This document shows positions 8,401 through 12,964 of a DNA stretch of 12,964 nt, piece by piece. Numbering within the stretch: the first letter of the stretch is position 1; each line of letters starts with the position of its first letter. This stretch comes from Nitrospirota bacterium (lineage in GTDB: Bacteria > Nitrospirota > Thermodesulfovibrionia > JACRGW01), in assembly GCA_016212195.1 (NCBI GenBank), contig JACRGW010000032.1, forward strand, positions 1-12,964. The letters are read 5' to 3'. The translations under genes and the position numbers were made by a program. The notes beneath the pieces were generated by a model that saw only the letters and a list, made by a program, of their open reading frames with translations, was not told where the DNA came from and searched no databases.

Positions 8401-8531
8401 TAAAAGATGAAAGACTCCTACCCCTTGCCAGGGGAATGGGTTATGATGATGGAGAGAAATTCCTCAAGGCATTAAAAACTTTCAGGGAGAAGGTAAGGGA
8501 GATCTATGATAGGGTATTATTTTTTTCTTGA
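5412..8531 (+). CDS. glnE: Bifunctional glutamine synthetase adenylyltransferase / deadenylylase
   Basis: This 1039-residue protein (E. coli GlnE has 946) controls glutamine synthetase by attaching and removing AMP in response to PII signalling. It contains the expected duplication. The N-terminal nucleotidyltransferase domain (deadenylylase in the family) has GMGKLGGEELNFSSDIDLMY with Asp236 and Asp238, followed by GGIREVEFLIQ near 394-404. The C-terminal domain (adenylyltransferase) has GLGKLGGSEITYGSDLDILF with Asp774 and Asp776, then GGIVEFEFIIQ near 920-930. Both GG..DxD metal-binding motifs are intact. The ATG at 5412 is preferred because the conserved PERVLNNLR segment (about 44-52) precedes the next in-frame Met. 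Residues 124-142 are encoded by a GC-rich palindromic insertion (separate entry), which accounts for part of the extra length. It is transcribed divergently from xerD; glnA and glnB are not in the window. It ends TGA and is followed by convergent terminator-like hairpins. Confidence 0.93.
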   Translation: MDRIELLKSLGFIDPHKISDEIEELSETFGKPLFPLIIDSPDPERVLNNLRTLLSLVGKEELLSLLFRREDGMRILIFLFGGSRFLSNYLLTSPEEIINWLFDSQVIDTPRKKEDFVRELEKMFTVHPGLAPRSGAGGSRFTLEEEMGILRRFKRREILRIGLRDLSGKADLLETIEDLTYLAEAIIDKTCEISDRELRRRFGTPMYSENGEPRECYFTVLGMGKLGGEELNFSSDIDLMYLYSSDRGETTGIPGQYGEMINIISNHEYFTKLSELITKVLGANTEDGFAYRVDLRLRPQGSRGDIATSLRSYELYYESWGKTWERAALTKVRPVAGYHLLGKEFLQIMKPFIYRKYLDFSAIGEIRDMKTRIDRSALNLIQGLKKKDVKRGYGGIREVEFLIQALQLIYGAKEKSLQERNSLRAMHKLSQKGLLSYEEYSTLSKAYSFLRVLEHRLQILDDRQIHTIPEGKKDLQSLAKRMGYRERPLEGLIKDYDYHTKEIHKIYDNLFYQYVEEKPGISELSLMMEGEYDEAEALMILKGQGFKDPEKAYKNLLLIRDGEAMAHHTPRWSRILSNIFPDIFEKIVKSPDPDLALRHFESFLSSEGWKDTSLSMLIENPRFADLLIALFSDSEYLSRILISHPGLTGLLIDSELGKKTRKRLRGDINSFSETSIATADKMDSIRRFKHLEEIRIGIKDLAEERGFIEISRDLTRVADVSMEKALEISEEEIKKRFGRPTESKDSGGETESEAGIAIIGLGKLGGSEITYGSDLDILFVYSMDGKTTGPSVISNHEYFSKLAERVCYILSAYTAEGSAYRVDTRLRPTGSKGPIAQSLKAFKDYYRDKAELWERQALTKTRFITGDRGLGRKFLRLAEETVYSFPYNPSTVLKIKEMKKRMEQELSKEGPEEIDLKFGPGGIVEFEFIIQTMQLMNGKEHPELRVPNTYIVIKRLGRLNLISGGDARLMEDAYLFLRGVESRLRVLRNLPSSILHIKDERLLPLARGMGYDDGEKFLKALKTFREKVREIYDRVLFFS
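5781..5837. mobile_element. In-frame GC-rich palindromic insertion inside glnE (RPE-like)
   Basis: This 57-bp block is about 72% GC inside a much more AT-rich gene. Its ends are direct repeats of TTCACGGTTCAC (5781-5792 and 5825-5836). Between them a strong hairpin forms: 5797-5804 pairs with 5811-5818 (one G-T pair) around the loop CCGCGA, extended by C/G runs at 5792-5795 and 5819-5821. It adds exactly 19 codons (FTVHPGLAPRSGAGGSRFT) without a stop, just before the conserved LRRFKRREILRIGLRDL helix of GlnE. The translated block does not look like GlnE sequence. Rickettsia palindromic elements behave the same way in coding genes; this is an analogy, not homology. Exact borders are inferred from the repeats. 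Confidence 0.65.
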
Positions 8532-8537
8532 AACTCC

Positions 8538-8555
8538 AATCTATCGGGATAGATT
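8538..8555 (+). terminator. Small hairpin after glnE
   Basis: AATCTAT (8538-8544) pairs perfectly with ATAGATT (8549-8555) around CGGG, 7 bp after the glnE stop. The downstream sequence GTCTTATAAA is only weakly T-rich, so this is a poor intrinsic terminator on its own. It may act together with the stronger hairpin at 8579-8611 or simply be a short palindromic repeat. Confidence 0.4.
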
Positions 8556-8567
8556 GTCTTATAAATA

Positions 8568-8611
8568 GAAAAAATTAAACTGGCGTGAGATGATTCACAT
8601 CTCACGCCAGT
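8568..8611 (-). terminator. Intrinsic terminator of the Cyc2-like gene
   Basis: ACTGGCGTGAGATG (8579-8592) and CATCTCACGCCAGT (8598-8611) form a perfect 14-bp stem with a 5-nt loop. Read on the minus strand the stem is followed by TTTAATTTTTT, a good U-tract, 32 bp after the stop of the minus-strand cytochrome gene. On the plus strand the hairpin could also stop glnE transcription, but the T-run there is poorer. Confidence 0.88.
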
Positions 8612-8643
8612 CTCAGCAACCTTTTCTTCAGCAGGATAATTCT

Positions 8644-9975
8644 TTAGAAAGCGGCAAAGAGCATAAGTGTTATTAGCTGATCGCCATTTGATTCCTCGTT
8701 GTTTTTCTTCAGGTCATAGTAAGAGCCGCTATAATGTGAATAGTTCAACTCGAGCCTTGCATTCTGCAAAAAGTGGTATGTGGCGCCTACTGTTACTGCG
8801 TTTTGTTTGTTGTTGGAAGCTGCTCCTGTATCACCAGCACGATAGCCTGCTGCCAGAGTTACCCTGTTTGGAAGTACGCCAAGTTCAACTAAACCAGTCC
8901 ATGCCTTTTTAGCTCCATTTGTACTTGAGTTAAACACATTTACTGGCTCTCCTGTTTTGCTTTTTTTTGCATTAGCGTATGTTAAATAAACTCCAAGGGG
9001 CATACGACCAAGACTGCCCTGCGCCTGTGCATCTAATGCTAATGCCTTTGTGTTATACTCACCTGCAGGGGCATCACCAACATCACTCCCTACCTTGGTC
9101 TTTCCTCCCCACCACTGTACACCACCGCCGAGATCCCATGCACCGACTTTAGGTGTTACTGCAGCACGGAAATAATGGGAGAGCGGACCGACATCAGTTG
9201 CATAATGGGATGGTCCCCAGAGTGAGAAATTTACAAAGCCCATGTCATGGGCAGCAACAAAGGCAAAGCCCTCTGCAGCCGTGCCTGTTCCTATGTACTG
9301 CTGGGCAGATATCTCTTTCCTGTGCTCTAAGATTCGCTGATTCCTTACTGCACCTGTATTAAGAAGCTCAAAACCGAAAGAGGCGCCAAGGGCATCGGTA
9401 GTAAAGGGTATTACGCTCAGATTTACACCACCCACCTTATACACAAAGGGTATCTTGAAGGATGTGAAGTTGTCAGCACCCTCTCCAGCGAGACCCATTT
9501 CAAGGGCGAAGCCCATATGCTCACCTACGCGACCGCCCAAAAACAGGGCTGCCTCGTCCGGGAACTGCAATTCGCCCTTATTGGTGCCTTTTTTACGTGT
9601 ATCTTCAGTCTTTTCAACAAGTCCTATCAACCCGGTAGCAGGGTCTAATTCATAAGCTGATGTTGTTTTTGTTGTTCCATCGCCATTCGTCTTCTGATAT
9701 CTTACTTTTAAAACGATAGATGCATTCAGCACGCTCGGAAGTGATAGCACATCGCCTTCTATAAGGCTCTGTCCTCCGACCATAGTAAAACCACCAGCCT
9801 TGAAGGCCCTGCCAAATGCAGTGAGTGCAGGATAATGCTGGAAATGGCACGCCTGACATGCCTGGCCTGTCTGACGGGCAAAGGCAGGAACTGCCTCGCT
9901 CTCCTGCGGAGCGATGAAGATGGTACCAATTATGGCCACAAGGGCCATTAGAAAAAGACTAATAACCTTTTTCAT
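8644..9975 (-). CDS. Cyc2-like outer-membrane monoheme cytochrome-porin fusion
   Basis: This is a 443-residue protein from the ATG at 9975, with GAGGGG 6 nt upstream; a GTG one codon earlier is less likely. Residues 1-28 form a signal peptide ending ESEA. A short heme domain follows directly: ARQTGQACQACHFQHYPAL with one CxxCH (Cys40, Cys43, His44), then FGRAFKAGGFTM. From about residue 70 to the end the sequence has alternating, aromatic-bounded strands and finishes LITLMLFAAF, a typical barrel-terminal strand ending in Phe. A short N-terminal c-type heme domain fused to a barrel of about 400 residues is the layout of Cyc2, the outer-membrane Fe(II) oxidase of iron-oxidising bacteria. Related cytochrome-porins of unknown role share the RQTG..C..CH...P.L..FGR.FK signature, so Fe(II) oxidation is an inference. 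It is a single-gene unit with its own terminator and an operator-like promoter. Confidence 0.7.
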   Translation of the reverse strand: MKKVISLFLMALVAIIGTIFIAPQESEAVPAFARQTGQACQACHFQHYPALTAFGRAFKAGGFTMVGGQSLIEGDVLSLPSVLNASIVLKVRYQKTNGDGTTKTTSAYELDPATGLIGLVEKTEDTRKKGTNKGELQFPDEAALFLGGRVGEHMGFALEMGLAGEGADNFTSFKIPFVYKVGGVNLSVIPFTTDALGASFGFELLNTGAVRNQRILEHRKEISAQQYIGTGTAAEGFAFVAAHDMGFVNFSLWGPSHYATDVGPLSHYFRAAVTPKVGAWDLGGGVQWWGGKTKVGSDVGDAPAGEYNTKALALDAQAQGSLGRMPLGVYLTYANAKKSKTGEPVNVFNSSTNGAKKAWTGLVELGVLPNRVTLAAGYRAGDTGAASNNKQNAVTVGATYHFLQNARLELNYSHYSGSYYDLKKNNEESNGDQLITLMLFAAF

Positions 9976-10069
9976 CACTTACCCCTCCAATTCTATTAAC
10001 TGTTTATCTACAGAAATATCTAAATACCTGTCTCCCAAAAAAGTTTAAACCACCTCCTTTCATCGCAAT

Positions 10070-10090
10070 ACAGGACCAATATTGTCCTGT
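10070..10090. promoter_or_regulatory. Operator-like inverted repeat at the Cyc2-like promoter
   Basis: ACAGGAC (10070-10076) and GTCCTGT (10084-10090) are perfect 7-bp arms around a 7-bp AT-rich centre that includes CAATATT. The 21-bp site overlaps the predicted -10, a position typical of a repressor. I cannot match it to a named regulator. Part of one arm, TATTGTCC (10080-10087), recurs at 10151-10158. Confidence 0.5.
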
Positions 10091-10107
10091 TTTACAACTT
10101 TTGTCAA
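10078..10107 (-). promoter_or_regulatory. Putative promoter of the Cyc2-like gene
   Basis: On the minus strand TTGACA (10107-10102) is followed after 18 bp by AATATT (10083-10078), or after 17 bp by CAATAT. Transcription would start near 10071, leaving a leader of about 95 nt. That leader contains an unused perfect Shine-Dalgarno, AAAGGAGGTGG, at 10060-10050. Confidence 0.5.
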
Positions 10108-10159
10108 GAAAAAAATCAATCTTTCATCTTTTCAAAATAATCTTCGGATGTATTGTCCC

Positions 10160-10172
10160 ACTTATCATAAGT
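10160..10172. promoter_or_regulatory. Small perfect palindrome upstream of the Cyc2-like promoter
   Basis: ACTTAT-C-ATAAGT is a perfect 6-1-6 inverted repeat about 55 bp upstream of the -35 element. The position would suit an activator, but a short AT-rich palindrome can arise by chance. The rest of the 310-bp gap (9976-10288) holds the promoter and operator, the GC-rich palindrome at 10231-10248 and no convincing gene. Confidence 0.25.
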
Positions 10173-10230
10173 ATGCTAAAGGGAGGGGAAATTATGAATT
10201 ACCTATAAGGAGGGTTTTTATCCCTTTTAA

Positions 10231-10248
10231 GGGGGATATATATCCCCC
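10231..10248 (-). terminator. GGGGGAT-ATAT-ATCCCCC palindrome after the lipoprotein gene
   Basis: This perfect 18-bp palindrome folds as a 7-bp stem with an ATAT loop, about 40 bp after the stop of the PEGA lipoprotein gene on the minus strand. The following TTAAAA is a poor U-tract, so termination here is plausible but not strong. Confidence 0.4.
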
Positions 10249-10288
10249 AAGTGTATTAAAAGAAAAAATTACTGGCTTTTGCAGGGTA

Positions 10289-11260
10289 TCATTTTTCATT
10301 CTCGAGAAAGACATCAAGTTCAGTCGAAATCCCTGTCCTTATTGCGACCTTTTCCTTTTCGTCCTTGAATCCTCTTAATCTTACCGTAATTTCATATATC
10401 CCCGGTCTAAGTTCAATGTTAATAGGGGTCTTACCATAATAGATATCATTTATATAAAATCTGGCTCCAGGTGGTTTGCTGGTAACTATTAGAGTGCCAT
10501 TGGACGTGGCTTCGTTCTCCTTTTTCTGTAGAGGTAAAGGGGCTGTTTTTATAGGTGGGGTAGAAGGGGGTAAATCAGGAGCAGGAGGTTGTGGCTTTGT
10601 TAAAGCAGTTAATACCGGTTCGCTCTCCCGCAATATCTTTTTAATAACCGTTGCTAAAGAACTGCTGATATACCTTTCTATACTGCCTCTGGTATTACCA
10701 GTAGTTCCTGCAAAGCGGTCTCCTTCCTCTATAGTTGTCCCTGACCAGAGGAGTCTGCCATCTCTTCTATTCGTGATGAATGTTGTTAGTTCAATCTCTA
10801 TTTTGTCCCTGTTAGCGACACTTAAATGAAACCTCTTTATCTCCCCCCCGATAATAATATCCACATCAGGAGAAATATTCGTTAAAGGTTTGTTTAGTTT
10901 GGCTCTGTCAAATGTAACCCCTGAAACAGCCTCTGCCTTAAGTCCTACATGGTTCAACTGATCTCTGAGCGCTTTAGTAACAAGGGCTGATACATCCTCT
11001 TTTAATAAAAGCTCGCTACTATACACATCAACGACAACTGCAGAAATATCTGCAACCTTCTTTTTTGAGTCAATGCCTATCCTTTTATCGTCGTAAGGAA
11101 TGATGGCAACATTAAGTGGGGATTTAATCGTGTATCCTTCTGGAACCCCGCCTTTAGGGTCATAGTTGATTGTGAGTTCTTTACCAGCGCAACCGATTAT
11201 TATGAAGAATATTGTCTGGAATATTAATAGAAATGAAAATCTTCTCAGATAGCCAATCAT
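10289..11260 (-). CDS. Lipoprotein with C-terminal PEGA domain
   Basis: The protein is 323 residues. Residues 4-23 are basic then strongly hydrophobic and end in the lipobox I-I-G-C, so Cys24 should be lipidated. The central part (about 45-215) starts PLNVAIIPYDDKR and has an alpha/beta pattern with LNVAIIPY, DVDIIIGGEI and GRLLWSGTT. This resembles the YajG/CsgG-like class of envelope lipoproteins, but the match is only suggestive. A proline-rich linker (PQPPAPDLPPSTPPIK) covers about 222-240. Residues about 255-322 form a PEGA domain (GTLIVTSKPPGARFYINDIY, GKTPINIELRPGIYEI), a small beta fold common in surface or wall-associated proteins. No strong Shine-Dalgarno lies before the ATG at 11260. 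Function is unknown; an envelope or surface-assembly role is inferred. It is divergent from the DsrE operon. Confidence 0.8.
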   Translation of the reverse strand: MIGYLRRFSFLLIFQTIFFIIIGCAGKELTINYDPKGGVPEGYTIKSPLNVAIIPYDDKRIGIDSKKKVADISAVVVDVYSSELLLKEDVSALVTKALRDQLNHVGLKAEAVSGVTFDRAKLNKPLTNISPDVDIIIGGEIKRFHLSVANRDKIEIELTTFITNRRDGRLLWSGTTIEEGDRFAGTTGNTRGSIERYISSSLATVIKKILRESEPVLTALTKPQPPAPDLPPSTPPIKTAPLPLQKKENEATSNGTLIVTSKPPGARFYINDIYYGKTPINIELRPGIYEITVRLRGFKDEKEKVAIRTGISTELDVFLENEK

Positions 11261-11309
11261 GTCTTTAAATTGTAGAGGGAAAACATATTTAAGTTTTAAA
11301 GAAAAAAGA

Positions 11310-11338
11310 AGACTATCACGCTATAATCAAAATGTCAA
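11310..11338 (-). promoter_or_regulatory. Putative extended -10 promoter of the PEGA lipoprotein gene
   Basis: On the minus strand TTGACA (11338-11333), a 17-bp spacer, and TAGTCT (11315-11310) preceded by TGA, an extended -10 signature that could offset the weak hexamer. Transcription would start near 11303, about 43 nt before the ATG. Confidence 0.45.
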
Positions 11339-11386
11339 GATAAATTTTATCTATTGCTCGGTATACGGAACATAATTAAAAATCTC

Positions 11387-11415
11387 TTGACAAAAACATA
11401 TTAATATGCTAATAA
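11387..11415 (+). promoter_or_regulatory. Putative promoter of the DsrE-SCP2-FadL operon
   Basis: A perfect TTGACA (11387-11392), 17 bp, then TAATAA (11410-11415). Transcription would start near 11422, so the leader up to the TTG start at 11544 is about 120 nt and contains the terminator hairpin at 11461-11500. Confidence 0.5.
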
Positions 11416-11416
11416 A

Positions 11417-11433
11417 TGTAAATTACAATTTAC
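11417..11433. promoter_or_regulatory. Inverted repeat at the predicted transcription start
   Basis: GTAAAT (11418-11423) and ATTTAC (11428-11433) pair perfectly around TACA. The overlapping TGTAA-A-TTACA (11417-11427) is also a perfect palindrome. Just downstream of the -10 it could be an operator or a hairpin at the 5' end of the RNA. Confidence 0.35.
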
Positions 11434-11450
11434 CCACGATGGTAACCCTT

Positions 11451-11510
11451 GAAGGTCGCGAAGCCTTCTCGTAACGTTCTATACGCTTGTGAGAAGGCTT
11501 TTTTATTTTA
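11451..11510 (+). terminator. Leader terminator with possible antiterminator (candidate attenuator)
   Basis: AAGCCTTCTC (11461-11470) pairs perfectly with GAGAAGGCTT (11491-11500). Six more pairs, two of them G-T, extend the stem inward past one bulged C to a 7-nt loop (11477-11483). TTTTATTTT follows, a clear intrinsic terminator. GAAGG (11451-11455) can instead pair with CCTTC (11464-11468), which takes the 5' arm of the terminator. As the hairpin lies 44 bp before a coding start and downstream of a good promoter, it is likely a regulated attenuator or the end of a small RNA of about 85 nt. The trigger is unknown. Confidence 0.75.
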
Positions 11511-11543
11511 AATTTCTTTAAAATAAAAAGGAGGTGAATAGAT

Positions 11544-12023
11544 TTGACAGAGAAGAAAAAGCGGATGGCAATAATTGCCTCAAAGGGGACCCTCGATATG
11601 GCTTACCCTCCATTAGTCCTTGCATCAACAGCTATAACAATGGATGTTGAGGTCGGGATATTCTTCACCCTCTACGGTATGGACATAGTGAATAAGAGAA
11701 AGTATGGCAGTTTAAAGGTCGCCCCTATAGCAAATCCTGCAATGCCCTCTCCTGTTCCTTTCCCGAATATCCTCGGTGTTCTACCAGGGATGACGCCCAT
11801 GGCAACTATAATGATGAAGGGGATGATCAAAAAGATAAACTGGCCAACTATCCCTGAGCTTCTTAAGACCTGTATTGATGGAGGGGTTAGGATGATCGCA
11901 TGTGCCCCAACAATGGAGATGACCGGGGTGACGAAGGATGATCTCGTAGATGGGGTTGAAGTAGCAGGGGCAGCAGAGTATCTGGACTTCGCCTTAGAGG
12001 CAGATATCTCTCTATTTGTTTAA
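11544..12023 (+). CDS. DsrE-family (DsrE2-like) sulfur-relay protein
   Basis: The protein is 159 residues from a TTG start at 11544, which lies 6 nt after a near-perfect Shine-Dalgarno AAGGAGGTGA; an ATG at 11565 has no such site. MAIIASKGTLDMAYPPLVLA opens a Rossmann-like DsrE fold and VGIFFTLYGMDIVNK matches the second strand of the DsrE/DsrF-like family. Cys120, in the motif MIACAPTMEMTG, sits where DsrE2-type proteins carry the conserved persulfide-forming cysteine; Cys110 is a second one. The family passes sulfane sulfur between enzymes in the cytoplasm, usually with TusA or rhodanese, neither of which is present here. The methionine-rich middle part (MTPMATIMMKGM) could contact a membrane or partner. 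It heads an operon with the SCP2-like protein (43-bp gap). Confidence 0.8.
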   Translation: MTEKKKRMAIIASKGTLDMAYPPLVLASTAITMDVEVGIFFTLYGMDIVNKRKYGSLKVAPIANPAMPSPVPFPNILGVLPGMTPMATIMMKGMIKKINWPTIPELLKTCIDGGVRMIACAPTMEMTGVTKDDLVDGVEVAGAAEYLDFALEADISLFV

Positions 12024-12066
12024 GTTAGAATTTTCATAAAAAGACAGAGTAAAAAAGGAGGGTTGC

Positions 12067-12588
12067 ATGAATCGGTTGACATATGTATTGTTATCGTTTA
12101 TCCTCTCTGGCATCATTATTCAACCGGCGTTGGCTGAGCCGCCTATGTTTATGTCGAATGAATGGGCCCAGCAATTATGCCAGGTATGGAGTCAGGATAA
12201 GGTATTCACACAGGAACTTCAAGAAAGCGGATGGATCACAAATGACAAAGGCCGTGGGTATAAGGTAATCCAGCTTTACAGAAGCGACTGCTCTCAAGAT
12301 CCCTGGGTAGAGATAAAGATCCAGAGCGTCGGAAATAAAGCGGTCTGCACCTACGGTGGGGCAGTTACCCAAAAGCCTGACACCTCTGCGGACTATATTA
12401 TGAATGCTGAGACACGCCGCTGGAATGAGATGGGGCAGGGGGAATACGGGCCCATGTGGGCTATGATGACAGGACGACTGAAGTTCGAAGGACCTATGTG
12501 GGAGGCTATGAAGAATATGGGGCCTTTCAAGAGTTTCTTACTCTTTATCGGTAAGGTACCATCAAACATGTCGAAGTGTAATAAATGA
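12067..12588 (+). CDS. Exported SCP2-like lipid/sterol-binding protein
   Basis: The protein is 173 residues, with AGGAGGG 4 nt before the ATG. Residues 1-23 (MNRLTYVLLSFILSGIIIQP then ALA) are a Sec signal peptide, so it should be periplasmic. MFMSNEWAQQLCQVW, GYKVIQLYRSDC, VCTYGG and the C-terminal GRLKFEGPMWEAMKNMGPF stretch resemble bacterial SCP2 sterol-transfer-like domains, which bind hydrophobic ligands. Four cysteines in the mature part (in QLCQ, SDCS, VCTY and KCNK) could form two disulfides. It sits between the DsrE-family gene and a FadL-type channel with no terminator before it. A role in accepting lipids or hydrocarbons from FadL is inferred from position. Confidence 0.65.
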   Translation: MNRLTYVLLSFILSGIIIQPALAEPPMFMSNEWAQQLCQVWSQDKVFTQELQESGWITNDKGRGYKVIQLYRSDCSQDPWVEIKIQSVGNKAVCTYGGAVTQKPDTSADYIMNAETRRWNEMGQGEYGPMWAMMTGRLKFEGPMWEAMKNMGPFKSFLLFIGKVPSNMSKCNK

Positions 12589-12644
12589 ATGGTACTCTGT
12601 AAAGGAGGTGATAGGGAAGGTAAAATTCTTTCAGATTTTTAATT

Positions 12645-12650
12645 TATAAT
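12645..12650 (+). promoter_or_regulatory. Possible internal promoter -10 before the FadL gene
   Basis: A perfect TATAAT stands 24 bp before the ATG, placing +1 near 12657 just ahead of the AAGGAGGT site. No -35 hexamer is recognisable 16-18 bp upstream, so this is weak. The same gap carries an unused Shine-Dalgarno, AAAGGAGGTGA, at 12601-12610. Confidence 0.3.
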
Positions 12651-12674
12651 TCTAACTATGAAAAGGAGGTAAGA

Positions 12675-12964
12675 ATGAAAAAGTTATCAGTAGTATTTAT
12701 CGGTTTGTTGTTTTTCTTTGGCCTCGCCGTTAATGCCTATGCCACTAACGGAATGAATATGATCAGTTATGGTGGTGCAGCAGCAGGAATGGCAGGTGCA
12801 AGCCTGGGTATCTCTGATGATGTTTCTGCCATGAACAATAACCCGGCTGGACTCACACAGATAAAGAAAGGAGAGGTGGGTTTCGGGGTATCTCTTCTTA
12901 TGCCGAACCTGACACATAAAGATATGATGGGAAACAATAAGGATGGAGAGAGCGCTATATTCCC
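12675..12964 (+). CDS. FadL/TodX-type outer-membrane hydrophobic transporter (5' part)
   Basis: Ninety-six codons are visible before the window ends. AAAAGGAGGT lies 4 nt before the ATG. Residues 1-23 (MKKLSVVFIGLLFFFGLAVN then AYA) are a signal peptide. The mature start TNGMNMISYGGAAAGMAGAS followed by GISDDVSAMNNNPAGLTQI is the N-terminal signature of the FadL family (G..A.GMGGA....DD.SA...NPAGL), whose N-terminus plugs the barrel. These channels carry long-chain fatty acids or aromatic hydrocarbons across the outer membrane. It is preceded by the SCP2-like lipid-binding gene after 86 bp, consistent with joint work. Full length and substrate cannot be judged here. Confidence 0.85.
   Translation, partial: MKKLSVVFIGLLFFFGLAVNAYATNGMNMISYGGAAAGMAGASLGISDDVSAMNNNPAGLTQIKKGEVGFGVSLLMPNLTHKDMMGNNKDGESAIF

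Noticed and set aside
10082..10378. A 98-codon plus-strand open frame in the gap upstream of the Cyc2-like gene
   Set aside because: No Shine-Dalgarno, odd composition, and it overlaps the cytochrome promoter and the end of the PEGA lipoprotein gene on the other strand.
11434..11470. Resemblance of the leader (GGTAACC, then GGTCGCGAAGCC) to the GEMM-I c-di-GMP riboswitch core
   Set aside because: The expected GGGACGCAAAGCC-type core differs at several invariant positions and the second helical arm is absent; only a covariance-model search could revive it.
12687..12917. A 76-codon minus-strand open frame within the FadL gene
   Set aside because: It is an antisense shadow of a well-supported gene with signal peptide and FadL signature.

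Overview
The window comes from a Gram-negative (diderm) bacterium. It encodes at least four outer-membrane or porin-type proteins, a lipoprotein and a monoheme cytochrome fused to a beta-barrel. GC content is moderate, arginine is written mostly AGG/AGA, and ribosome binding sites are strong (AAGGAGGTGA-like). Together with the Cyc2-like cytochrome-porin and a DsrE-family sulfur-relay protein, this suggests an environmental anaerobe or chemolithotroph of the Nitrospirota or Desulfobacterota type. That placement is inference; the window has no rRNA or other phylogenetic marker.

Left part (1-5297, minus strand, transcribed right to left): xerD-type recombinase, then a Lon/YcbZ-type ATP-dependent protease 42 bp downstream, then an OmpA-family envelope protein with its own promoter, then a small exported protein. 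The exported protein's frame is interrupted by an in-frame TAG just before a conserved-looking C-terminal segment that runs off the window.

Centre (5298-8531, plus strand): a 114-bp divergent region has two good sigma70-type promoters facing away from each other. Each -10 lies only 5-6 nt from the start codon, which predicts leaderless mRNAs for xerD and glnE. glnE encodes a 1039-residue bifunctional glutamine synthetase adenylyltransferase/deadenylylase. It carries a GC-rich palindromic 57-bp insertion, translated in frame, bounded by heptamer repeats that also occur between xerD and lon.

Right part: a Cyc2-like cytochrome-porin (minus strand) ends against glnE at a strong terminator. Its promoter overlaps an operator-like inverted repeat. 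Upstream of it is a PEGA-domain lipoprotein (minus). From 11.4 kb a plus-strand operon begins with a promoter, a roughly 90-nt structured leader ending in an intrinsic terminator (candidate attenuator), then a DsrE-family protein, an exported SCP2-like lipid-binding protein and the start of a FadL-type outer-membrane channel. The last two look like parts of a hydrophobic-compound uptake route.

No rRNA, tRNA, CRISPR array or transposase was seen. The points most worth following up are the in-frame palindromic element in glnE, the attenuator-like leader before the DsrE gene, the Cyc2-like gene with its operator, the leaderless divergent promoters and the amber-interrupted exported protein.
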